A DNA stretch of 64,000 nucleotides from the NCBI GenBank assembly GCA_964574635.1, contig CAZNOG010000008.1, positions 88,831 through 152,830 on the forward strand, given 5' to 3'. Shown piece by piece: positions 54,222 through 62,578 of the stretch (position 1 is its first letter; each line of letters starts with the position of its first letter). The position numbers and the translations under genes are program-made. The notes beneath the pieces are model-generated. The model searched no databases. It had not been told where the DNA came from and was given only the letters and a program-made list of their open reading frames with translations. Source of the stretch: CAZNOG01 sp964574635 (lineage in GTDB: Bacteria; Bacteroidota; Bacteroidia; Flavobacteriales_D; Cryomorphaceae).

Positions 54222-55511
54222 ATGAAAGAAGAGTTTTTGCACTATGCCTGGAAGTACCGGCGTTTCGTGGGCCGCGACCTGACTACCGTCGACGGCAAAT
54301 CCATCGATATCCTGCAGCCGGGCCGGCACAATCGCGACGCAGGACCGGATTTTCTGGACGCGCGACTGAGGATCGACGAAACCGTATGGGCCGGCAACGT
54401 CGAAATTCACCTGGCGGCCTCGGATTGGCACCGCCACGGCCACGACAAAGATCCCGCATACGACAACGTCATCCTTCACGTGGTTTTTGCCCACGATTCG
54501 GATATTTTCAACGGCAACGGACAACTGATTCCGGCCCTGTCGCTGAAGGACCGCATCGATTACCAGACGTACAGATACTACCGCTCTTGGCTCAAATCAT
54601 CGGGCTACATTCCCTGCGATCCGGCCAACCGCGACGTGCCGACCCCGATCAAAACCTCCGCTATCCAAGCCGCCGCCGTCGAGAGAATCGAAGCCAAATC
54701 GGAAGTCTACCTCGACCATCTCAACGAAACGCGTGGCGACCTCGATACCGCGTTTTACCGCGTGCTCTTGCGGGGGTTTGGCCTGAAAGTCAATGCCATG
54801 CCCTTTGAGCAATTGGCCAGGATCACCCCGTTTCACACCGTGCGAAAGGTGAGGAACAACCTCCCCGATCTCGAAGCCTTGTTGCTCGGTCAAGCCGGTT
54901 TTCTACGAGACTTGCGCACGGAAGATGCCTACATCAAGTCCGCCATCGCGCGCTACGAATTTCTCGCGGGAATGTACAAGTTGCATTCCATGCCCAAATC
55001 GTCGTGGAAACTTTTTCGGTTGCGCCCACCGAACTTTCCCCAGGTTCGCTTGGCCCAACTCGCGCGGTTCATCCACCGCCACGAATCCATTGCGCGTAGA
55101 GCGGCTGAATTGGAAAACGTCGAAGATGCGCGGCGTTTTTTCGACGTTACGTTGAACGACGAATTTTGGCTTTCGCATTACACGTTGGAAAAAACTTCGC
55201 CATCCGTAGCCAAGTCGATCGGGAGCAACGTGACCGATTTATTGATCATCAATGCGGTGGCCCCGTATCAATTCGCGTTGTCACGCTACAACAAAGACGT
55301 TTCCTACCGGGAGCGGGCCATCAATTTGCTCGAGTCCATGCCCTCGGAAAAGAATTCGGTGGTTCGTAAATTTGCCGAGATGGGGTTTGTTTCCAAATCC
55401 GCGTTTGACACGCAAGGGGTCATTCAATTGAAACATTTCTATTGCGATGAACGAAAATGCTTGTCGTGTAAGGTTGGAATTCACTTATTGAAGGATCATG
55501 GAAAGAATTAA
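54222..55511 (+). CDS. DUF2851 family protein
   Basis: 429 residues matching the Bacteroidota DUF2851 family. The N-terminal part has LQPGRHNRDAGPDFLDARLR, then VWAGNVEIHLAASDWHRHGH and AYDNVILHVVFAHDSDIFNG. The Asp/Glu/His/Lys spacing suggests a nuclease-like fold, but this is inference. The C-terminus has a cluster of cysteines (FYCDERKCLSCKVGIHLL) that could bind a metal. No signal peptide. The frame is open much further upstream, overlapping pyrF, but the ATG at 54222 is the natural start. It overlaps the next gene by 14 bases. Confidence 0.85.
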   Translation: MKEEFLHYAWKYRRFVGRDLTTVDGKSIDILQPGRHNRDAGPDFLDARLRIDETVWAGNVEIHLAASDWHRHGHDKDPAYDNVILHVVFAHDSDIFNGNGQLIPALSLKDRIDYQTYRYYRSWLKSSGYIPCDPANRDVPTPIKTSAIQAAAVERIEAKSEVYLDHLNETRGDLDTAFYRVLLRGFGLKVNAMPFEQLARITPFHTVRKVRNNLPDLEALLLGQAGFLRDLRTEDAYIKSAIARYEFLAGMYKLHSMPKSSWKLFRLRPPNFPQVRLAQLARFIHRHESIARRAAELENVEDARRFFDVTLNDEFWLSHYTLEKTSPSVAKSIGSNVTDLLIINAVAPYQFALSRYNKDVSYRERAINLLESMPSEKNSVVRKFAEMGFVSKSAFDTQGVIQLKHFYCDERKCLSCKVGIHLLKDHGKN

Positions 55512-55731
55512 AGAACACGTCGCGTCATTTTTGGAGCGCCAGGCATTCGGGGTGTGCGAGTGGTGGGGCGAGCGCTGGGGAATTTCCACAGCCCGCGTGA
55601 GATTGTACTTTATTTATCTGTCTTTCATCACGTTGGGGTCGCCGCTCATCGTCTATCTCTTCATGGCGTTCTGGCTCGAGCACCGAAAATATCCCGGGTA
55701 CCGTCCCCGCAGAACCATTTGGGATTTGTGA
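55498..55731 (+). CDS. Small PspC-domain-like membrane protein
   Basis: 77 residues. After a charged N-terminus, the sequence GVCEWWGERWGISTARVRLY and YFIYLSFITLGSPLIVYLFM follow the PspC domain pattern (Gly-Val-x-Glu/Gly...Trp-Gly, then a hydrophobic helix). PspC proteins sense envelope stress in other phyla; this short version has only the single domain. It begins within the last codons of the DUF2851 gene, so translation is probably coupled. Confidence 0.7.
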   Translation: MERIKEHVASFLERQAFGVCEWWGERWGISTARVRLYFIYLSFITLGSPLIVYLFMAFWLEHRKYPGYRPRRTIWDL

Positions 55732-55842
55732 GTTTCCCTTTGGGGCTAGGGTATTCTTTGGGCGTATCCCCCGGAAACCGGCTACTGTCCGGTGGGGCGG
55801 TTTATTCTCGATCTTCTTTTCATCCACCGAGCGGCGTTTTAT

Positions 55843-55990
55843 CGGGGTCGGTCTACAGGCTATAGCCGCCGCCATCTCCGGCCGGTTCCGTAGGCTCGGC
55901 GCGGAGCTTCCAAGGTCGCTCGCACCGCGCCACGGCTCCCGACCGTCTATGTCTGCGGGCTGCCGCCTTCCGCCCTTACGCGGATTGACC
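55843..55990 (+). repeat. Structured intergenic repeat, copy C
   Basis: Left flank GGGGTCGGTCTACAGGCTAT, inner stem GGCGCG (55898-55903) with CGCGCC (55926-55931), core GAGCTTCCAAGGTCGCTC (55904-55921, identical to copy A) and right flank TGCCGCCTTCCGCCCTTACG. The outer arms pair only partly, so they have decayed or changed. It lies in the 479-base gap between the PspC-like gene and the symporter, which also holds the 18-mer at 56001; nothing else is recognised there. Confidence 0.8.
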
Positions 55991-56000
55991 CTCACTGAGG

Positions 56001-56018
56001 CCACACCCACAAAAACCC
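56001..56018. repeat. Short intergenic repeat, 18-mer copy 2
   Basis: CCACACCCACAAAAACCC, identical to 623-640, ten bases after structured repeat copy C. Confidence 0.5.
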
Positions 56019-56210
56019 ACAACACCCTGCCTTTTTTCCTAAAAAATTATTCGATCGCCCGAGTAATCGTGCCGCATCGTACTTCACTCGCACCGAGTCG
56101 ATGAGCGGGGTTTGAAATTACGACCTCGCGGCTTTTTGGCCGTACGGCTATTTTTTCCTTTTTTAGCGCACTTGTTAGCATCCCTCCCCGCAAGCCAACC
56201 AGAGAAGATT

Positions 56211-58274
56211 ATGAAAAATTTCCTGATACTGCCGGTATTACTGCTGTTCTCGCAATTCGCGTCGGGACAGATGTCCGCCGGATTGGAACTATCCAACGAC
56301 AGCGAAAAAATCAACGACGGAAGGGCGCGGGTAGTGGTGAGCGGAGGCGTACCTCCGTATACCTACCGGTGGTCCGACCCTTCCACGGCACTCGACGCCT
56401 CTACGTGCACGGGATTGGCCGAGGGCGTGGGTTTTTCCGTCACCGTCAGCGACGCCGCGGGAAACGAGATCTTCCTCGAAGGCCACATCGAACCGGAATC
56501 GACGGAAGAGCGCATCAATTCCGTATTCCTTCCCCTCGTCAATGGCATGGCGAGTTTTCTGTTCTGGGATCCTTTTTCGGCCGTCGGATTGTACGATCCC
56601 GTGGTGTACGCGGATGAGCGGCGCATCATCGCCGACGGTCTGAAGGACTTGACGGTAAATGAAATTGTATTGGAGCGCCGTTATGTGCCGGAAGGTGGGC
56701 ACGTGAACGAGGGCGACAGCATCGCCCTGTTGCGCCACAACGGACAAGAGGTTTTCACGCTTATCGCTCCGAAATCCGGCATGGTGAGTTACGAAGTGGA
56801 AGAGGGTGAAATCGTGTTCGACAGGTCGGACGTAGCGTCCATGTCAAAGCCGAACACCGCCATGGTGGCCACCATCCAGTTCGACGAACCCACACCGGTA
56901 TTGAACCCCAACGGCACGGTCCAATCCCGGGGCATCCCCCTGATCGTGGTTTGGCTGATCATGGGTGCCGTTTATTTCACTATTCGAATGCGGTTCATCA
57001 ATTTCCGCGGAGTTCGTCACGCCATCGACTTGATCAAAGGGAAGTACGACGACCCGGAAAACAAGGGTGAGGTATCGCACTTTCAAGCCTTGACCACGGC
57101 GCTTTCGGGCACGGTTGGATTGGGCAATATCGCCGGCGTGGCCGTGGCCATGGTCGTGGGCGGTGCGGGCGCCACCTTTTGGATGATCGTCGCCGGTCTT
57201 TTGGGGATGGCCAGCAAATTCACAGAATGTACACTCGGGGTGAAGTACCGTTACATCAACGAACAAGGGGAAGTATCGGGCGGACCCATGTACTACCTGA
57301 GTCGCGGTCTGGCCATGAGGAAAATGCGGGGTCTGGGGAAATTCCTCGCGGGATTGTTCGCCATTTTGTGCATCGGCGCTTCCTTCGGGGGCGGAAACAT
57401 GTTTCAAGCCAATCAAGCCTTCGCGCAAGTTGCGAACAAGATCCCGATGTTCGAAGGCAACGGCGCCATGTTCGGCATCATACTGGCCATTCTGATCGGG
57501 TTGGTCATCGTGGGCGGCATCAAGAGCATCGCCAAAGTCACGGACAAAATCGTGCCTTTGATGGTGGGGGTTTACGTGATTTTCTCTTTGATCATTATCG
57601 GTTTGCACTTCGACAATGTCACCGCGGCTTTTTCGGCGATCTACCACGGGGCGTTCAATCCTTCGGCACTGAAGGGCGGAATCATCGGAGTGCTCATCGT
57701 CGGTTTCCAAAGAGCTGCGTTTTCAAACGAGGCGGGTGTAGGATCGGCGTCGATCGCGCACTCGGCTTCCCGCACGAAATACCCTGTAAGCGAAGGGGTC
57801 GTTTCCTTGCTCGAGCCATTCATCGATACCGTGGTGGTTTGTACCATGACGGCTTTAGTGTTGATCTTCACCGGGTTCGAAACCAACCCCCGGGGCCTGG
57901 AAGGGTCGGAACTCACCTCAGCGGCATTCGGAGAGATTTTCCCTTGGTTTACTTGGGTGCTCATGGTCGCCATCTTCTTGTTCGCTTTTTCTACCATGAT
58001 TTCTTGGTCTTACTACGGTTTGAAAGCCTGGACCTACCTTTTCGGAAAGTCGCGGAGAATGGAGTACACCTACAAACTCATTTTCTTGGTGTTCGTGGTC
58101 ATTGGTTCTTCGGTGAGTCTCGGAAGCGTGTTGGACTTTTCCGACTTGATGATCTTGGGAATGGCTTTTCCCAATATCATGGGATTGCTTATCTTGTCGG
58201 GTGAAGTGCGACGAGACCTCAAGGAATACTTTCACATGCTCAAATCCGGGGTGATCAAGCGCTTCAAGGAATAA
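56211..58274 (+). CDS. Sodium/alanine symporter (AGCS family) with SprB-like and lipoyl-like N-terminal domains
   Basis: 687 residues from the ATG at 56211. A signal peptide (about 1-20, ending FASGQ) is followed by a SprB-repeat-like module (about 21-95, VSGGVPPYTYRWSDPSTAL, LAEGVGFSVTVSDAAGNE). Next, a barrel-sandwich (lipoyl/biotinyl-like) segment (about 140-215) has YVPEGGHVNEGDSIALLRHN and IAPKSGMVSYEVEEGEIVFD, without the modifiable Lys. From about 240 on it is a standard AGCS transporter: TTALSGTVGLGNIAGVAVAM, GGPMYYLSRGL, QRAAFSNEAGVGSASIAHSA. AGCS proteins import alanine or glycine with sodium. The N-terminal part should be periplasmic; its role is unknown. An upstream in-frame ATG (56112) is less likely because the signal peptide starts at 56211. 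Confidence 0.88.
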   Translation: MKNFLILPVLLLFSQFASGQMSAGLELSNDSEKINDGRARVVVSGGVPPYTYRWSDPSTALDASTCTGLAEGVGFSVTVSDAAGNEIFLEGHIEPESTEERINSVFLPLVNGMASFLFWDPFSAVGLYDPVVYADERRIIADGLKDLTVNEIVLERRYVPEGGHVNEGDSIALLRHNGQEVFTLIAPKSGMVSYEVEEGEIVFDRSDVASMSKPNTAMVATIQFDEPTPVLNPNGTVQSRGIPLIVVWLIMGAVYFTIRMRFINFRGVRHAIDLIKGKYDDPENKGEVSHFQALTTALSGTVGLGNIAGVAVAMVVGGAGATFWMIVAGLLGMASKFTECTLGVKYRYINEQGEVSGGPMYYLSRGLAMRKMRGLGKFLAGLFAILCIGASFGGGNMFQANQAFAQVANKIPMFEGNGAMFGIILAILIGLVIVGGIKSIAKVTDKIVPLMVGVYVIFSLIIIGLHFDNVTAAFSAIYHGAFNPSALKGGIIGVLIVGFQRAAFSNEAGVGSASIAHSASRTKYPVSEGVVSLLEPFIDTVVVCTMTALVLIFTGFETNPRGLEGSELTSAAFGEIFPWFTWVLMVAIFLFAFSTMISWSYYGLKAWTYLFGKSRRMEYTYKLIFLVFVVIGSSVSLGSVLDFSDLMILGMAFPNIMGLLILSGEVRRDLKEYFHMLKSGVIKRFKE

Positions 58275-58289
58275 CCAAATCCGAAAGCG

Positions 58290-59387
58290 ATGCGCAGAAT
58301 CCCCATAATGTCTTATTTCACGCATTACAGGGGTGAGCGAAACGGCACCATCGCAGTCATCGTCATCGTCATCATCATCGTCGTGGTGGTGGAAGTCGTT
58401 CCTTGGTACGAACTCAGGGAAGATCCCGAAGTTCCCAAAGTCTTCGTCCTTCTGTCTCCCGCCGAAGACGCCGAGCCGAAGGAATATCCCCAGCCCTTCC
58501 TCTTCAATCCCAATACCCTTTCCGATTCGGGATACCTCGAACTTGGTTTCTCAGAGCGGCAAGTCAAAACACTCCGCAATTTTCAAAAAGCCGGCGGCCG
58601 CTTCCGCACGAAAAAGGATTTTTCCAAGCTGTACTTCGTAGATGAAGTCAGGTATAATCAGCTGGAACCGTTTATCGACTTGCCCGATCGCATTGAACGC
58701 CGCCGGCATCGGTCGAATTACGCCGATTACGGGCGAAAACCCCGCCGGGAGAACAAGGTAGTGGAGTACTTCCGCTTCGATCCAAATACCCTTTCCGACT
58801 CCGGCTACGCCGCACTGGGGTTCTCGCAAAGGCAAATCGAGTCGCTGAGGAAATTTCAAAACGCGGGCGCCGACTTCCGAACCAAGGAGGATTTTTCGCG
58901 GTTGTACTTCGTAGACGAAGAGAAATTCGCTGCACTTGCACCGTATATCGATCTGCCCACGGCGGAAGAACGGGAAGCGGAGAGGAAAAAGGCCCTGATC
59001 GTCGACATCAACACGGTGGGGGTGGAGCAACTAACGAAAATTCCCGGCATCGGTGCCTACTACGCCAAGGAAATCGTTTCACTCCGCGACGACTTGGGCG
59101 GGTTCTACGACCTGTACCAATTGACGGAGTTGTACAAGATGACCCCGGGGCGCATCGACACCCTGTCGGAGTATCTCAAGATTCGATCCGAACCCAAAAG
59201 ACTTTCACTCCGAACCGCCACGGCGCAAGAGTTGGCGGCCCATCCGTACATGGATTTGAAAACAGCCAGTGAAATGGTGCGGTGGAGGGTGACGGCCATC
59301 GACATATCGCCCGAAAGCCTCGAAGAATCGGGTTTGTTAAGCGATGAATTATACCGTAAATTTGCGCCTTATTTGGATTACCGATAA
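58290..59387 (+). CDS. Membrane-anchored helix-hairpin-helix protein (ComEA-like)
   Basis: 365 residues. A membrane helix (about 20-36) made only of Ile/Val/Ala is encoded by a trinucleotide-like run. Two near-identical ~65-residue modules follow (about 70-133 and 161-223): FNPNTLSDSGYLELGFSERQ and FDPNTLSDSGYAALGFSQRQ, both ending FVDE...IDLP. Then come true helix-hairpin-helix segments (about 238-300, VDINTVGVEQLTKIPGIGAY) and a fourth copy to the end. HhH domains bind DNA backbone; ComEA-type proteins bind incoming DNA at the membrane during uptake. It starts 16 bases after the symporter stop and abuts apt. Confidence 0.82.
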   Translation: MRRIPIMSYFTHYRGERNGTIAVIVIVIIIVVVVEVVPWYELREDPEVPKVFVLLSPAEDAEPKEYPQPFLFNPNTLSDSGYLELGFSERQVKTLRNFQKAGGRFRTKKDFSKLYFVDEVRYNQLEPFIDLPDRIERRRHRSNYADYGRKPRRENKVVEYFRFDPNTLSDSGYAALGFSQRQIESLRKFQNAGADFRTKEDFSRLYFVDEEKFAALAPYIDLPTAEEREAERKKALIVDINTVGVEQLTKIPGIGAYYAKEIVSLRDDLGGFYDLYQLTELYKMTPGRIDTLSEYLKIRSEPKRLSLRTATAQELAAHPYMDLKTASEMVRWRVTAIDISPESLEESGLLSDELYRKFAPYLDYR

Positions 59388-59921
59388 ATGGATATTCAAG
59401 AGGCGCTGCTGCAATCCATACGTTCGATACCCGATTTCCCGAAGAAAGGGATATTGTTTCGCGACATTACTCCTATTCTCGAAGATCCGGCGCTTTGCCG
59501 AGCGGTGATTGCGGAATTGACCAAGCGCTTCGAAGGTGTGGAGGTGGATGCCGTCGCCGGCATCGAGAGCCGAGGGTTTCTGTTCGGATTGCCCCTTGCC
59601 ATCGAGATGAATGTTCCCTTTATTCCGGTGCGGAAGGCGGGCAAACTTCCCGCCCAAACCGTTCGGTACCGATACAGCTTGGAATACGGGGATGCGGAGT
59701 TGGAAATGCACCGGGGCGTCGTGAAGCCCGGCATGAAAGTATTGGTGCACGACGACTTGCTCGCCACGGGAGGTACCGCGGCCGCTACCGCCGAACTCAT
59801 CCGCATGGAAGGGGGCGAGGTGGTCGGGTTTTCCTTTCTGATCGAGCTGAAGGAGCTGCGCGGTCGGGAAAATCTCGCCGGCTTGGGTGTACCGGATATC
59901 AGTCTCGTGTCTTATGAGTAA
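59388..59921 (+). CDS. apt: Adenine phosphoribosyltransferase
   Basis: 177 residues, the usual Apt length. It makes AMP from adenine and PRPP, salvaging purine. The PRPP-binding motif is VLVHDDLLATGGTAAATAEL. The N-terminal IRSIPDFPKKGILFRDITPI, the adenine loop AGIESRGFLFGLPLAIEMNV and FIPVRKAGKLPAQTVRYRY are diagnostic. The ATG follows the HhH gene's stop directly, so the genes are co-transcribed. With the AMP nucleosidase at 6.7 kb, it could complete an adenine-AMP cycle. Confidence 0.95.
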   Translation: MDIQEALLQSIRSIPDFPKKGILFRDITPILEDPALCRAVIAELTKRFEGVEVDAVAGIESRGFLFGLPLAIEMNVPFIPVRKAGKLPAQTVRYRYSLEYGDAELEMHRGVVKPGMKVLVHDDLLATGGTAAATAELIRMEGGEVVGFSFLIELKELRGRENLAGLGVPDISLVSYE

Positions 59922-59961
59922 CCCGACACACCGGCTCACTATCGATTGAAACAATACGACA

Positions 59962-61089
59962 ATGACGGAAAATCAAAAAATGATCGCAGACATGGTGAGG
60001 GATTTCGCCCGGAAGGAAATCCTGCCCCATTTTATGGAGTGGGACGAGAAGCAAATCTTCCCCGTGGAGACCATGAAGAAGTTGGGTAATCTGGGGCTGA
60101 TGGGAGTCTTGGTGCCCGAAGAATACGGCGGATCCGGATTCGGGTACAAAGAGTATTACACCGCGCTGACCGAGATATCGAAGGTGTGCGGGTCCATAGG
60201 ATTGTCCGTCGCCGCCCACAACTCACTTTGCACCGGGCATATTTTGACCTTCGGCAGCGAAGAGCAGAAAAAGAAATGGCTCCCCAAATTGGCCTCCGCC
60301 GAGTGGATCGGCGCTTGGGGATTGACCGAGAGCAACACCGGTTCTGACGCACTGCGCATGAAGACCACCGCCGTAAAAGACGGTGACCACTGGGTGCTGA
60401 ACGGCGCCAAAAACTGGATCACCCACGGCATTTCCGGCGACGTGGCCGTAGTGCTTGCGCGCAACGGCGACCTGCTCGACTCCCGGGGAATCACGGCCTT
60501 CGTGGTGGAGCGGGGCACACCCGGCTTTCTCGCCGGCAAGAAGGAAAACAAACTCGGCATGCGCGCTTCCGAAACCGCGGAGATTATTTTCGACAATTGC
60601 AGGGTACCCCACGAAAATGTGCTCGGGAACGTCGGTGAAGGGTTCATCCAAGCCATGAAGGTCCTCGACGGCGGACGCATATCCATCGCCGCCCTCGGAG
60701 TGGGAATCGCAAAAGGTGCCTACGAAGCGGCGCTGAAATACAGCAAGGAGAGGGAGCAATTCGGAAAACCCATTTCATCGTTCCAAGCCATCGCTTTCAA
60801 ACTCGCCGATATGGCCACCGAAATCGAAGCCGCGGAACTCCTGACCCTCCAAGCCGCCGACATGAAAGACCGGGGAGTGGAAATGACCAAGGAATCGGCC
60901 ATGGCCAAGTACTACTCCAGCGAAGTCGCCGTGCGCACCGCCACCGAAGGAGTGCAGATTTTCGGAGGGTACGGGTACACCAAAGATTTCCCCGCCGAGA
61001 AGTTCTACCGCGACAGCAAACTGTGCACCATCGGGGAAGGAACGAGCGAAATTCAAAAAATCGTCATCTCCAGAAAAATCTTGGAGTGA
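59962..61089 (+). CDS. Acyl-CoA dehydrogenase
   Basis: 375 residues, the soluble short/branched-chain acyl-CoA dehydrogenase type. It oxidises acyl-CoA to enoyl-CoA with FAD, passing electrons to ETF. FAD-binding and substrate segments are WGLTESNTGSDALRMKTTAV, NGAKNWITHGISGDVAVV, YSKEREQFGKPISSFQAIAF, IFGGYGYTKDFPAEKFYRD and CTIGEGTSEIQKIVISRKIL; the Glu in GEGT is at the usual catalytic-base position. It follows apt by 40 bases; chain-length preference cannot be told. Confidence 0.93.
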   Translation: MTENQKMIADMVRDFARKEILPHFMEWDEKQIFPVETMKKLGNLGLMGVLVPEEYGGSGFGYKEYYTALTEISKVCGSIGLSVAAHNSLCTGHILTFGSEEQKKKWLPKLASAEWIGAWGLTESNTGSDALRMKTTAVKDGDHWVLNGAKNWITHGISGDVAVVLARNGDLLDSRGITAFVVERGTPGFLAGKKENKLGMRASETAEIIFDNCRVPHENVLGNVGEGFIQAMKVLDGGRISIAALGVGIAKGAYEAALKYSKEREQFGKPISSFQAIAFKLADMATEIEAAELLTLQAADMKDRGVEMTKESAMAKYYSSEVAVRTATEGVQIFGGYGYTKDFPAEKFYRDSKLCTIGEGTSEIQKIVISRKILE

Positions 61090-61108
61090 GGAATTGAAAG
61101 AAAATTGC

Positions 61109-61116
61109 TATCTTTG
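61109..61116 (+). promoter_or_regulatory. -7 promoter box (TATCTTTG) for rpsU
   Basis: Perfect TAnnTTTG match, 32 bases before the rpsU ATG and 19 bases after the acyl-CoA dehydrogenase stop. Confidence 0.7.
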
Positions 61117-61148
61117 CAGTCCGAAAAATTTAATGAAGGAGAGAAATT

Positions 61149-61343
61149 ATGCTCATCATACCCGTAAAAGAAGGAGAAAACATCGAACGCGCACTGAAGA
61201 AATTCAAGAAAAAGTTCGACCGTACCGGCACCATGCGAGAGCTGAGAAGGCGTCAGCAATTCACCAAGCCTTCGGTGCTGAAACGCGAGCAGAAGCAAAA
61301 GGCCATCTACATCGATAAGATGCGCCGCGAGCAAAACGGTTAA
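61149..61343 (+). CDS. rpsU: 30S ribosomal protein S21
   Basis: 64 residues, all typical S21: MLIIPVKEGENIERALKKFK, then KKFDRTGTMRELRRRQQFTK and the basic helical end. S21 sits on the platform of the small subunit near the anti-Shine-Dalgarno end of 16S rRNA. It starts the conserved Bacteroidota order rpsU-xerC. It has its own promoter and a terminator-like hairpin before xerC. Confidence 0.95.
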   Translation: MLIIPVKEGENIERALKKFKKKFDRTGTMRELRRRQQFTKPSVLKREQKQKAIYIDKMRREQNG

Positions 61344-61408
61344 TCCTCTTTCACCGAGATTATCAATCGTAGGGCGGCTTTGCCGCGCCAACGAAAAACG
61401 CGATATTT

Positions 61409-61435
61409 AGGCAGGCCAATTCGGCTTGCCTTTTT
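61409..61435 (+). terminator. Terminator-like hairpin between rpsU and xerC
   Basis: AGGCAGGCC and GGCTTGCCT form a 9-bp stem (one G-T) around AATTC, followed by five T's. Just outside, ACGAAAAA and TTTTTCGT extend the pairing, so it is nearly symmetric and could work on either strand. It ends 12 bases before the xerC ATG. Confidence 0.7.
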
Positions 61436-61447
61436 CGTTTCGTCCCC

Positions 61448-62326
61448 ATGCCAGAGTGCTTCCTCGAATACCTTGTCCACGAAAAGAGATCCAGCCCCCA
61501 CACCGTGAAATCCTACCGGGGCGACCTCTGTGATTTGCGCGACTTCCTGCAAGCCCAATACGCCGACGATTCCATCCGCGACGCCACGACCGATCGACTT
61601 CGCTCCTGGCTCGTCCACTGCATGGAAAGCGGAAACGCACCGGCCACGATCCAAAGAAAGCTCAGCAGCCTCAAGTCCTACTTCAAATGGCTCAAGAAGT
61701 ACCACGGCCTGAAAAAAGACCCAACCCTCAAGCTGGCCGCGCCGAAAACAGGCATATCCCTGCCTAAATTCGTCGACGCCGACACCCTGGACGGCGCAAT
61801 CCCTTCACGGGCCGGCGAGGCGTCGGACAAACCCGGGGCGGCGCATATCGTCGATACGCTGTACAGAACCGGCATGCGCTCCGCGGAGCTCATCGGTTTG
61901 AAAATACACGACGTCGACTTCGGCGGAAAAACCATCAGGGTGCTGGGAAAGAGAAACAAAGAGCGCATCATCCCCATGAGCGCCTCCCTCGAACACACCC
62001 TGAGGGAATACCTTCAAATCCGGTCCGAACTCAAGCCACCGACCACCGTCACCGCGTTTTTCCTCACGGACAAAGGCCGGCCGTTGCAACCCAAATACCT
62101 CTACACGCTCGTCAACGGATTCCTCGCGACCATCGGCGCCGGCAGCGCCCACGGCCCCCACGCACTGCGCCATTCATTCGCCACGCACTTGCTGAACAAC
62201 GGCGCCGACATCAATTCCATCAAGGAACTGCTCGGCCACACCTCCCTCGCCGCCACGCAGGTGTACACCCACGTCGACATCACCCGCCTCATCGAGGTGC
62301 ACCGAAAGAATCACCCCCGCGGGTGA
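61448..62326 (+). CDS. xerC: Tyrosine recombinase XerC/XerD-type
   Basis: 292 residues, the normal Xer length. With a partner it resolves chromosome dimers at dif near the terminus during division. The N-terminal SAM-like DNA-binding domain reads EYLVHEKRSSPHTVKSYRGD. Catalytic residues are visible: Arg in RTGMRSAELIGLKI, His-x-x-Arg in GPHALRHSFATHLLNNG, His in ELLGHTSLAATQVYTHVD and the nucleophilic Tyr in the same segment. It follows rpsU as in most Bacteroidota, which makes a housekeeping recombinase much likelier than an integrase. Confidence 0.9.
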   Translation: MPECFLEYLVHEKRSSPHTVKSYRGDLCDLRDFLQAQYADDSIRDATTDRLRSWLVHCMESGNAPATIQRKLSSLKSYFKWLKKYHGLKKDPTLKLAAPKTGISLPKFVDADTLDGAIPSRAGEASDKPGAAHIVDTLYRTGMRSAELIGLKIHDVDFGGKTIRVLGKRNKERIIPMSASLEHTLREYLQIRSELKPPTTVTAFFLTDKGRPLQPKYLYTLVNGFLATIGAGSAHGPHALRHSFATHLLNNGADINSIKELLGHTSLAATQVYTHVDITRLIEVHRKNHPRG

Positions 62327-62408
62327 GCGGATGTGCCGAGAAGCACCTTGTCCTTCCGGTAGTCCGTCGATTGTTTGGCGGATTGGCGGGGATAGGGTAG
62401 GGTACAGG

Positions 62409-62423
62409 GGGTTTTTGTGGGTG
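62409..62423 (-). repeat. Short intergenic repeat, 15-base copy
   Basis: The minus strand reads CACCCACAAAAACCC, part of the recurring 18-mer, about 80 bases after the xerC stop. Confidence 0.4.
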
Positions 62424-62578
62424 GGTAAGCAGCGGGCAAGTTCTCCCCAAAGATTGCATCCATCTCGAGAGGGGCGATTGGAAAAGTTTTTTATCCCTAC
62501 CCGTTGAAACTAAAACACGGGAGACGTAATTTTCCGGCCCTTTTGCCATCGCCGCAATCCGAACCAAACACCTATACA

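Noticed and set aside
61448..62326. Phage or integron integrase
   Set aside because: The length, sequence and position after rpsU fit the housekeeping Xer recombinase; no phage or cassette genes are near.
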